A stretch of DNA of 6,826 nucleotides. Source: QNFN01 sp033722135 (GTDB taxonomy: Bacteria; Pseudomonadota; Gammaproteobacteria; QNFN01). Made by a program: the position numbers and the translations under genes. The notes below the pieces were generated by a model, which was not told the origin of the DNA, searched no databases, and saw nothing but the letters and a program-made list of their open reading frames with translations. The stretch lies in assembly GCA_033722135.1 (NCBI GenBank), contig JAWVZO010000140.1:1-6826 (forward strand), in the 5' to 3' direction. Positions within the stretch are counted from its first letter, which is position 1; each line of letters starts with the position of its first letter. Shown in pieces: positions 1 through 6,348 of this stretch.

Positions 1-3000
1 CACCTCGCGCACCGCCCGGGCGTCGATGCCCGGGTTGTCGAGCGGGCTGTTGGCGTACAGGACGCGTCCCGAGTCGATCCTCAGGTCCTGGCCGTAGCGG
101 TTGAAGCTGCCGTCGACCAGGCGCAGCTCGCCCTGCGCGAGCGGCAGGTCGTCCGGCCGCTGCTCGATGTCGAGCGCCCCGGTCACCCTGCCGGCCAGGC
201 CGAACCCCTCGAAGCGGACCTGCTCGCCTAGCACCAGGCGCAGGCTGGCGTCGAGGCTCAGGGGATCGGCCGGCTCCCGCGTGGCGGCCTCACCGACCAC
301 GACGGCATCCGCCGAGGTCCCGCGCACCGAGGTCCCGCCGAACTTCGGCCGGACGAGGGCTTCCGGCACCTCGACGCGGCCCGAGAGCGCCAGGTCCCGG
401 CCGCGCAGGGTCATCTCCAGGTCGGGCGAGACCAGCAGCCGCAGCTCGTGGAGGTCCGCGGCCGTGAACCGCTCGCCGGCGACCGCCAGCGTGATCTCCC
501 AACCCTTCTCGGTGTCCGGCGCCATGCGCCCGTCCAGGTCGAGCCGGCCCTCGCCGGAGGTCACGCCACCCGTGACGCGCAGCGCGCGGCCCGCCTCGTC
601 GCGCGCCCGCAGTTCGAGATCGCTCAGGACCACGCCGTACTGCGGCAGATCGATCGTCTCCAGGTCCACCGTCGCCGTCCCCCCGAACCGGGGCGCGTCG
701 ACCGTGCCGTCCAGCTCGAGACGTGCCGCGACCCGCCCCGGCCCGAAGTCGAGGGTCGGCACCAGCGCGGCGAGCAGGTCGGTCCGCTCCAGCGTCAGGC
801 GGACCTCGCCCTCCACCGCCGAGGAGGCGTCGGCGGCCCGGCCCGCAACGACGCCGGGCAGGGCGATCTCGCCCGCGACGCGGTCCGCCTCGCCGAGCCC
901 CAGCAGGAACGACCCCGACGTGCCCTCCAGGCCGGTGACCAGCTCGGCCTCGCCGCCGGTGAAAGCGATCGGCGTGCCGCCCCCGACGAGGCGGGTGACA
1001 TCGACCCGTCCCGGGCCAAGCTGCAGCCGGCCACGTCCCTCGACCCCTTTCGCGCCACCGCTGAACCGGGCCTCGCCACCCAATTCGCCGTCGAGGGCTA
1101 CGCCCTCGGGCAGCGCCAGCGCGAACAGCGCGAGCGAGAGGTCCGCCAGCCGCAGGTCGGCGCGCCAGTCGCCGTCCGCCTGCCACCGCCCGCTCCCGCA
1201 GAGTTCGCCGGGCTGTCGCGTGCCGTCCTCCAGTCGCCGCCAGCAGTGCTCGGCCAGTTCCATACGGTCGCTCGCGATGCGCAGGGAAGCCGGGGTTTCG
1301 AGCACGAGAGCCCCCCATTCGCGCAGCCCGACGCGGCCCTCGGTCAGCGCCCCCTGCCACGCATCGTCGGCGAGGCCCCCGGCGACGGCGAGGTCGACCG
1401 ATTGCGACTCCGCCTCGATCCCGAGCCGCAACCGGTGTTCGGCGCGCTTCCCCTCGCCATCGAGATCGAGCCGGGCGATCTCCCGACCCGCCACGGAGAG
1501 CCCACGGGCCGCGACGGTGAATTCGATCGGCGCCCCCGCTCCGACGCCCACCCGGCCGCTGGCGGTCACGCGCCGGATCGCGTTGCGGTCCTGCTGCAGC
1601 GACTCGGCCTCGGCCTCGAAACGCACCGTCGGGGCGTCGCGCGGCCCCTCGAGGCTGCCCTGCGCGGCGAACGCCCCTTCCAGGCCGGGGGCGAGCCCCA
1701 GCAGGCCGTCGAGCGCCTCGCTCGCCAGGCGCCAGCGCAGGTCGAGTCGTGTACCGGCCGTGCCCTCGAGCGAGGCGTCGAGGGAACCGGCGGAGACCTC
1801 GACCTGCCGGAGGTCGATGCGTTCGCCCCGCCCGGAGAACTCGCCGCTGGCCGCGACCGGGTGCCCGCGCAGGCGGCCGCCGAGGTTCGTCAACGCGGCC
1901 TCCCAGCGGGGCCCGTCGTCGGCGAGGCGCCCCGCGACGGAGAAGCGGCCGTCCAGCCGTCCCGGCCAGTCCTCGGCGAAACGTCCCGGGTCGACACCCT
2001 CGAACCCGCCGCGCAGGTCCACGCGCATTTCCGGCTGCCAGGCCACCTCGCCTGTCCCGTCGACCCGCCCGCCGCCGCCGGCGACGACCAGCGCCAGGGT
2101 GTCGAACCGGGCGCGCGTGGTCCCGCCCTCGCCGGCGGCGTTGAGGTCGACGGGGGGCAGGCCCGGCGACTCGAGACGCGCGGCCAGGTCGAATCGGTAG
2201 CTCGAGGCCGTGCCGTCGAGCTCGAATTGGCCCGACGGGCTGGTCGCCTGCGCCGGGCCGGCGAGCGGCCAGCGCAGCCCCTGCCAGCTCCCGCTGGCCG
2301 TGATGCGGGGCGGGCCGTCACCGAGTTCCACCGAACCGGAAGCGAGTCGCAGGCGCATCGCGGGATCCCCCGCCCGAACGGTGAGCTGGGCGACGTCGAC
2401 ACGCGACGCGCCGCCCTCGACGGTGCCGTCTGCGGCCAGGCGACCGTACTCGGGGTGCTCCAGCGCGGCGGCGACGCTGCCCGAGAAGCGGCTCGGGGTC
2501 CCCTGGCCGTCGAAGGTCAGCTCCGTGGGCCAGGCGGGAAGCGCGGAGTCGAGCCGGGAGAGATCCCCGGCATGCGCCTGCAGCCGCCCCTGCCAGGCGA
2601 GGTCGCCGAGCAGCGAGGTGACGGTCCCCTGCAGCTGGGCTCGGGCCGGACCGTCGGCCTCTACTGAAACCCGGGTCGTATCGCGATCGCCCTCGAGAGT
2701 GAAAGTGGCCGTCACCTCGGGACGCCCGGGAAGCTCGGCCCGTGCGTCGCCCTCGATCACGTGCGCGAAGCCGCGCCACGGGTCCACCCGTCCGCCGAGA
2801 CGCAGGCGGCCCTCCGGCGCGACCACCTCGAGGCTACGGGCCCGTACGCCGCCCACGGGGCTGGCGCTGCCCCCCGCCAGGGTGACGCTGGCGATGCGCA
2901 CGGGGGACGACGTCCCGGACCGTAGCGTCAGGTCCTCGAACCGCAGCCGGTCGATCGCCACCCGCAGCGGCAGCCGCGGCAGGGACGCCCCGGCCTCCGT

Positions 3001-3354
3001 CGCCGTCGCGTCGTCCCCGGCCTCGGGCAGGCGCACCTCGAGGGTGCTGCCGTGGAGGTGCCCGAGCCGCACCTGGCCCGTGAGCAGGGCCAGCGGCCGC
3101 CACGAGAGTGTCAGGCTGTCGAGCCCGATCTCGAGCCCCTGTCCGTCGCGGTAATGCAACCCGGTGATTCGCCAGGGCCCGGCGAGCGGCCCGTCGACCG
3201 TGGTCGCAGAGAGTTCGCCGGGCACCGCCGGTGCGAGCCGGTCGAAGGCCCAGCGCAGGCCACCCGGGGCGTGCAGCGCCACTCCGGCCGCGACGACGAG
3301 GAGCGCCAGCACGACGGCCGGGACACCGACCCACAGGGCCAGGCGGCGCCTCAC
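1..3354 (-). CDS. tamB: TamB, inner-membrane-anchored translocation and assembly module subunit (partial; C-terminus outside window)
   Basis: TamB spans the periplasm from the inner membrane and partners with TamA in outer-membrane protein insertion; the wider TamB/AsmA-like group is linked to phospholipid transport. Reading from the GTG at 3354, the frame is open for 1118 codons with no stop, checked codon by codon. Residues 2-4 are Arg-Arg-Arg, followed by a hydrophobic segment (about 5-27) that fits a signal anchor. The long middle is low-complexity, beta-strand-like sequence with recurring short Trp/Gly motifs such as GLRWPLAG (359-366). The TamB C-terminal domain (DUF490) is recognisable from about residue 950: VRPKFGGTSVRGTSAD, then LVLGEQVRFEGFGL, GELRLVDGSFNRYGQ (about 1075-1089) and NSPLDNPGIDARAVREV at the edge. 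Family members are about 1250 residues, so perhaps the last 130-150 residues are missing. The start overlaps the tamA stop (GTGA), and no clear Shine-Dalgarno is seen, which suggests translational coupling. Only two Cys occur in the visible part (704 and 719). Confidence 0.95.
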   Translation of the reverse strand, partial: MRRRLALWVGVPAVVLALLVVAAGVALHAPGGLRWAFDRLAPAVPGELSATTVDGPLAGPWRITGLHYRDGQGLEIGLDSLTLSWRPLALLTGQVRLGHLHGSTLEVRLPEAGDDATATEAGASLPRLPLRVAIDRLRFEDLTLRSGTSSPVRIASVTLAGGSASPVGGVRARSLEVVAPEGRLRLGGRVDPWRGFAHVIEGDARAELPGRPEVTATFTLEGDRDTTRVSVEADGPARAQLQGTVTSLLGDLAWQGRLQAHAGDLSRLDSALPAWPTELTFDGQGTPSRFSGSVAAALEHPEYGRLAADGTVEGGASRVDVAQLTVRAGDPAMRLRLASGSVELGDGPPRITASGSWQGLRWPLAGPAQATSPSGQFELDGTASSYRFDLAARLESPGLPPVDLNAAGEGGTTRARFDTLALVVAGGGGRVDGTGEVAWQPEMRVDLRGGFEGVDPGRFAEDWPGRLDGRFSVAGRLADDGPRWEAALTNLGGRLRGHPVAASGEFSGRGERIDLRQVEVSAGSLDASLEGTAGTRLDLRWRLASEALDGLLGLAPGLEGAFAAQGSLEGPRDAPTVRFEAEAESLQQDRNAIRRVTASGRVGVGAGAPIEFTVAARGLSVAGREIARLDLDGEGKRAEHRLRLGIEAESQSVDLAVAGGLADDAWQGALTEGRVGLREWGALVLETPASLRIASDRMELAEHCWRRLEDGTRQPGELCGSGRWQADGDWRADLRLADLSLALFALALPEGVALDGELGGEARFSGGAKGVEGRGRLQLGPGRVDVTRLVGGGTPIAFTGGEAELVTGLEGTSGSFLLGLGEADRVAGEIALPGVVAGRAADASSAVEGEVRLTLERTDLLAALVPTLDFGPGRVAARLELDGTVDAPRFGGTATVDLETIDLPQYGVVLSDLELRARDEAGRALRVTGGVTSGEGRLDLDGRMAPDTEKGWEITLAVAGERFTAADLHELRLLVSPDLEMTLRGRDLALSGRVEVPEALVRPKFGGTSVRGTSADAVVVGEAATREPADPLSLDASLRLVLGEQVRFEGFGLAGRVTGALDIEQRPDDLPLAQGELRLVDGSFNRYGQDLRIDSGRVLYANSPLDNPGIDARAVREV

Positions 3355-5108
3355 AGGTCGGGCCCGAGCTGCAGGTGCAGCCGCCAGTCGTTGTCGTCGG
3401 AGTCGAGTGCCTTGGCGAGGTCGACGCGCACCGCGCCGATCGGGGTACGCCAGCGCAGGCCGATCCCGGCCCCGGCGACGAGGTCGTCGGGCGCGTCGTC
3501 GAAGGCGTTGCCGCCGTCGAGGAACAGCGCGCCGCCCCAGTTCTCGTCGAAATAGCGCTCCACCTCGATGGAGGCGACCACGAGGTGCGGACCGCCGACG
3601 ACCTTCCCCGCGTCGTTCTTCGGTCCGAGCGATCGCCACGCGTAACCGCGGATGCTCTGATCGCCGCCGGCGTAGAACCGCTCGGAGACCGGCAGCCTCT
3701 CGAAGTCGTCGGTCCAGGTGGTGCCGACCTCCCAGCGCGCCAGCAGCCGGAGCCGCGCCAACGGGGTCAGGATGTGCTTGCCGAACGCCCGGAACTGGCC
3801 GAAGGAGACGTCTGAACCGAGCAGCTCGCTGCCGCCGTGGACGCTGGCGTCGAGGCGGTAGCCGCTCTCGACGCGCAGGACGTTCTCCGCCCGCACGAAG
3901 CTCGTGCTGATGCCGGGGATGACCAGGTCCGCCTGCTGGCGCTCACCGCCGGTCCGGGACTCCTCGCGCTTGTAGTCCAGCGACAGGATGTAGCGGAAGC
4001 GCTCGTCGCCCAGGTGCATGGCGCTGCCGACCTGGGCGATGCGGGAGAAAGTGGTGTCGCTCTGCTCCTCGGAGAGCGAACCCGTGAAGTCGAGCCGCTC
4101 GTCGCGCGGATCGTCCATCGGCAGCGAATAGCGCACCTTCGCGCCCTGCCGGAACTCGGCGAGTTCGAGGCTGGCCGACAGGGCGTGCCCGAGCCGGTTC
4201 ACCGGACGCCACTCCCAGCCGGCGCGGGTGCGCACGCCGGTGTCGGTGCCGTAGCCGCCGCTGAGGGTGTAGTGCTGCGATGGCCGGGTGGTCAGGACGA
4301 CGTCGATGGGCACCTCGCCATCTTCGGCCTCGGCGGTGCGCGGCGCCACGCTGACGAGCTCATAGTAGTTGCTCGCGGTCAGCGCGGTCTGCAGTTCCAG
4401 CAGCCGTCCGGCGAGGTACGGATCGCCCTCCCGGAACGGCAGGTAGCGACGCAGCAGCGCCTCGTCGAGCACCTCCTGGTCGAAGCGGATTCGGCCGAAC
4501 CGGTAACGCCGGCCGGCGTCGAGCGTGAGCCGCGCCTCGGCGACGTACTCATCGAGGTCGATGCGCAGCTCGCGGCGGGTGAAGCGCGCGTCGAAGTAGC
4601 CGCGCTCCGCGGCCAGGCGCCTGAGGGCGTCCCGCGACCGGTCGTAGTCGGCATGCCGCAGGGGGACCCCTTCACGCAGGGGAAGCTGGTCGAGGAGCCT
4701 GGCGAAGGCCGGGTCGTCGGACGCGTCGTCGAGGAGCTCGATGTCCACGGTGCCGACCGGGACCGGCGTCCCGGGATCGATCCGGTAGCGCGCCCGCCAG
4801 CCGTCGCCGTCGATGTCCTCGAGGCTGGCGTCGATCTCGGGCCGGTAGTAGCCGAACGGCTCGAGCGCCGCGCGGATCTCCCCGGGCGCCCGCCGGTGCA
4901 GTGCGGCGATCTCGGCGTCGCTGAGATCCTGATCCCGGTTCTGGACGATGGCGAGGTAGCCGAGGACGTTGTCGCGCACCTCGCCCTCGACCCCGTCGAC
5001 GACCACCACCAACGGCGCGTCCGCCCGGCAGATCGGGGCCAGGAGCAACAGTGCGGCGCAGACCGCGGAAACGACGTGCGCGCCTCCGCGCGTTCTGGTG
5101 ATCGACAT
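3351..5108 (-). CDS. tamA: TamA, outer-membrane Omp85-family assembly protein
   Basis: TamA is the outer-membrane barrel of the translocation and assembly module and acts with TamB. The ATG at 5108 gives 585 residues, close to the usual family length. It begins with a typical signal peptide: basic MSITRTR, hydrophobic core about 10-26, and likely cleavage after Ala29 (CRA) or Ala31 (ADA). Three POTRA domains follow at about 33-113, 114-200 and 201-275, the second containing AAERGYFDARF (166-176) typical of POTRA repeats. The barrel runs from about 278 (QHYTLSGGYGTDTG) to the end. The Omp85 loop-6 motif is at 487-489 (Arg-Gly-Tyr in GGDQSIRGYAW), followed by ALFLDGGNAF and a C-terminus ending LQLGPDL, as expected for TamA. 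The mature protein has no Cys. An upstream GTG at 5240 and ATG at 5168 extend the frame but would bury the signal peptide, so I reject them. There is no good Shine-Dalgarno at 5108. The stop overlaps the tamB start by four bases. Confidence 0.95.
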   Translation of the reverse strand: MSITRTRGGAHVVSAVCAALLLLAPICRADAPLVVVVDGVEGEVRDNVLGYLAIVQNRDQDLSDAEIAALHRRAPGEIRAALEPFGYYRPEIDASLEDIDGDGWRARYRIDPGTPVPVGTVDIELLDDASDDPAFARLLDQLPLREGVPLRHADYDRSRDALRRLAAERGYFDARFTRRELRIDLDEYVAEARLTLDAGRRYRFGRIRFDQEVLDEALLRRYLPFREGDPYLAGRLLELQTALTASNYYELVSVAPRTAEAEDGEVPIDVVLTTRPSQHYTLSGGYGTDTGVRTRAGWEWRPVNRLGHALSASLELAEFRQGAKVRYSLPMDDPRDERLDFTGSLSEEQSDTTFSRIAQVGSAMHLGDERFRYILSLDYKREESRTGGERQQADLVIPGISTSFVRAENVLRVESGYRLDASVHGGSELLGSDVSFGQFRAFGKHILTPLARLRLLARWEVGTTWTDDFERLPVSERFYAGGDQSIRGYAWRSLGPKNDAGKVVGGPHLVVASIEVERYFDENWGGALFLDGGNAFDDAPDDLVAGAGIGLRWRTPIGAVRVDLAKALDSDDNDWRLHLQLGPDL

Positions 5109-5166
5109 GGGGCTGGCTGGGGTCCCGGTTGGTGTAGGCGTTCGGTCGCTCGTTTCCCGTGGTCCC

Positions 5167-5172
5167 ATTATC
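5167..5172 (-). promoter_or_regulatory. Candidate -10 box for tamA-tamB
   Basis: On the minus strand these bases read GATAAT, five of six matching the sigma-70 -10 consensus. That would put transcription start near 5160, about 50 bases before the tamA ATG. No good -35 hexamer lies 16-18 bases upstream (the position holds TCGCCC), so the promoter would be weak or activator-dependent. The tandem CCGGTTTC repeat (5194-5209) lies at or just upstream of the -35 position. This is sequence matching only. Confidence 0.25.
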
Positions 5173-5193
5173 GACGACGACGCGGCCAGGGGC

Positions 5194-5209
5194 GAAACCG
5201 GGAAACCGG
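5194..5209. repeat. Tandem 8-base direct repeat (GAAACCGG x2)
   Basis: GAAACCGG occurs twice head to tail, at 5194-5201 and 5202-5209, with no mismatch, inside the divergent intergenic region. It could be a direct-repeat operator or simply a replication-slippage duplication; the 8-base period is shorter than a helical turn. No known regulator is recognised. Confidence 0.5.
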
Positions 5210-5233
5210 GCCGGTGCTGCGTAATTATGCGTA

Positions 5234-5262
5234 TTGTCACGCCATGTACGGGGGACTAGGTT
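5234..5262 (+). promoter_or_regulatory. Candidate sigma-70 promoter for the small Cys-protein gene
   Basis: TTGTCA (5234-5239, five of six matching TTGACA) is followed after exactly 17 bases by TAGGTT (5257-5262, three of six matching TATAAT). Transcription would start near 5269, immediately before the GAAAGG ribosome binding site at 5270-5275, giving a leader of only about 13 bases. The short leader and poor -10 make this tentative. Confidence 0.3.
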
Positions 5263-5269
5263 GGCCAGT

Positions 5270-5275
5270 GAAAGG
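5270..5275 (+). promoter_or_regulatory. Shine-Dalgarno deciding the start of the small Cys protein
   Basis: GAAAGG lies six bases before the ATG at 5282. It is the clearest ribosome binding site in this region. It favours that ATG over the in-frame TTG at 5234, which would add 16 residues and would overlap the candidate -35 box. Confidence 0.65.
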
Positions 5276-5281
5276 TTCCCG

Positions 5282-5587
5282 ATGGACGATTTCGATCCCA
5301 CCCGGCTCAACGACGACGGTCTCAACGCCTACCTTTTCGGTATCGTCTACGACTGCGTGCCCGGCTGCCCGGAGGCCGACTGTCCGCTCGCCGACCTGCC
5401 GAGGTGGACCCTGAGCGCCACGTTCGACGCGCTGGTCGCGATGCCGCGGGTGGACAAGCTCGCCCTGCTGCTGATCCCCGAGGGCTGCCCGAGCCGCGGC
5501 CACCCGCCGCCCGACGTGCCGCGGGCGGCCCGCGACGCGGGGCCGGTGCACGACATCATCCACTTGCTGCAGTTCTACGGCCGCTGA
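5282..5587 (+). CDS. Small cysteine-containing protein of unknown function
   Basis: I do not recognise this 101-residue protein. The start at 5282 is supported by GAAAGG six bases upstream. It has no signal peptide or membrane segment and opens acidic (MDDFDPTRLNDDG), so it is probably cytoplasmic. The notable feature is a cysteine cluster at Cys25, Cys29 and Cys34 (DCVPGCPEADCPL), with a fourth Cys at 69 in PEGCPSRGHPPP and several His (74, 90, 94). This arrangement could bind zinc or an iron-sulfur cluster, but that is inference from residue spacing. The C-terminus has a short amphipathic-looking stretch, HDIIHLLQFYG. The coding is believable: G/C-ending codons like its neighbours, a good ribosome binding site and a divergent position after tamA. 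It lies 69 bases upstream of lemA in the same direction and might be co-transcribed with it, although nothing links their functions. Confidence 0.8.
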   Translation: MDDFDPTRLNDDGLNAYLFGIVYDCVPGCPEADCPLADLPRWTLSATFDALVAMPRVDKLALLLIPEGCPSRGHPPPDVPRAARDAGPVHDIIHLLQFYGR

Positions 5588-5593
5588 AGCGGC
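5580..5593 (+). other. Short hairpin over the stop codon of the small Cys protein
   Basis: GCCGCT-GA-AGCGGC is a perfect six-base inverted repeat with a two-base centre that includes the TGA stop (5585-5587). No T-run follows, so it is not a convincing intrinsic terminator. It might modestly separate expression from lemA, or be chance in GC-rich DNA. Confidence 0.3.
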
Positions 5594-5656
5594 ACCTCGA
5601 CGTCCGGACGGGCACCGGCGAGAATGGGGCCTGCCCCTCCGCCCGAGTCGCCGCGC

Positions 5657-6193
5657 ATGCTCGCCACGACCTCGACCCTGATCCTCGTCGCGCTGCTGAC
5701 CTGGGCCGTGGTCGTCTACAATCTCCTGGTCCGCGACCGCAACCGGGTCGCCGCGGCGTGGAGCGATATCGACGTCCAGCTCAAGCGCCGGCACGACCTG
5801 ATCCCGAAGCTGGTCGACAGCGTGCGCGCCTACGCCGGTTATGAGCAGGCGACCCTGGCCCGGGTGACCGAGTTGCGCGAGCGGGGCCGGTCCATCGAAA
5901 CCGCCGCCGAGCGCGGGCGCCTGGAGGGGCTGTTGGGCCTGCAGTTGCAACGGCTGTTCGTCCTCGCCGAGGCCTATCCCGACCTCCAGGCCAGCCAGGC
6001 GTTCCTGGACCTGCAGAGCAACGTCAGCGAGGTCGAGAGCGAACTGCAGCACGCCCGTCGCTACTACAACGGTGCGGTACGCAACCTCAACATCCGCATC
6101 GACAGCTTCCCCGACCTGCTGGTCGCGCGGCTGTTCGGTTACCGTCACGCCGAGTACTTCGAGCTCGACGATGCGGCCGAGCGGCATGGGTGA
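5657..6193 (+). CDS. lemA: LemA family membrane protein
   Basis: This is a 178-residue LemA-family protein, a short envelope protein with one N-terminal membrane segment and a helical domain; its biochemical function is not established. The membrane segment is residues 7-21, ending in the typical VVVYNLLVRDRNRV. The family signature follows: AWSDIDVQLKRRHDLIPKLV at 34-53. The C-terminal signature is YYNGAVRNLNIRIDSFPDLL (136-155), then ARLFGYRHAEYFEL (157-170). Between them lies a Leu/Glu/Arg-rich, probably coiled helical region. Length is normal for the family. I chose the ATG at 5657 because it places the membrane segment at the very N-terminus, as in relatives; an in-frame ATG at 5624 adds 11 Pro-rich residues and cannot be excluded. 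Neither start has a strong Shine-Dalgarno. The gene precedes a DUF2207 gene, a recurrent arrangement that supports both calls. Confidence 0.93.
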   Translation: MLATTSTLILVALLTWAVVVYNLLVRDRNRVAAAWSDIDVQLKRRHDLIPKLVDSVRAYAGYEQATLARVTELRERGRSIETAAERGRLEGLLGLQLQRLFVLAEAYPDLQASQAFLDLQSNVSEVESELQHARRYYNGAVRNLNIRIDSFPDLLVARLFGYRHAEYFELDDAAERHG

Positions 6194-6348
6194 GTCCGCC
6201 TTCCACGTCAGCCTGAAGCCCGGTCCATGGTGTCGCCGCCGCAGCGAAGCGCCGCGGGCCGGACCCCGGGCCGACGCCGTGCCGGAACCCGGACCGGGAC
6301 CGTCTCCACGCCCGCCCGGACACCAGCACATCTGCAGGGACGCCGACG
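6194..6348. other. Spacer between lemA and the DUF2207 gene
   Basis: This 155-base gap is unusually long for two genes that are often closely packed. It holds no convincing gene. It does contain CCCGGTCC (6219-6226) and its exact reverse complement GGACCGGG (6291-6298), plus the compact palindrome CCCGGACCGGG (6288-6298). With such high G+C, chance complementarity is common. There is no T-run that would make it an intrinsic terminator. Confidence 0.4.
6336..6340 (+). promoter_or_regulatory. Shine-Dalgarno of the DUF2207 gene
   Basis: AGGGA ends eight bases before the ATG at 6349, a normal spacing. It supports that start, which also gives a clean signal peptide. Confidence 0.6.

Larger units (their letters stand above)
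5109..5281. promoter_or_regulatory. Divergent intergenic region between tamA and the small Cys-protein gene
   Basis: This 173-base gap separates two divergent genes and must hold promoters for both directions. The otherwise very GC-rich sequence has an AT-rich patch at about 5219-5239, including the near-palindrome GCGTAATTATGC (5219-5230, one mismatched pair). A tandem exact repeat of GAAACCGG lies at 5194-5209. I see no small gene in the gap. The regulatory role is inferred from position and composition; no specific regulator site was recognised. Confidence 0.6.

Noticed and set aside
448..2667. 739-codon open frame on the plus strand opposite tamB (and another of 699 codons at 101-2200)
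   Set aside because: The frame at 448 lies in exact codon register opposite tamB, where GC-rich codons rarely make stops on the other strand. The translations are Arg/Pro/Ser/Gly-rich with no recognisable domain, while the opposite strand encodes clear TamB motifs.
5109..5240. N-terminal extension of tamA from a GTG at 5240 or an ATG at 5168
   Set aside because: The extension would put up to 44 Pro/Thr-rich residues before an evident signal peptide and would consume most of the divergent promoter region. The ATG at 5108 gives a standard TamA.
3837..5414. 525-codon plus-strand frame opposite tamA
   Set aside because: It is antisense to a well-supported tamA with signal peptide, POTRA domains and the RGY motif. 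It also runs through the divergent promoter region and into the Cys-protein gene, and shows no domain of its own.
5580..5593. Intrinsic terminator after the Cys-protein gene
   Set aside because: The inverted repeat is real, but its centre is only two bases and no T-run follows, so it does not meet the usual criteria.
5237..6331. 364-codon minus-strand frame opposite the Cys protein and lemA
   Set aside because: It crosses the LemA gene, whose family signatures are on the plus strand, and reads as low-complexity Gly/Arg/Val/Gln sequence. It is a GC-driven shadow.
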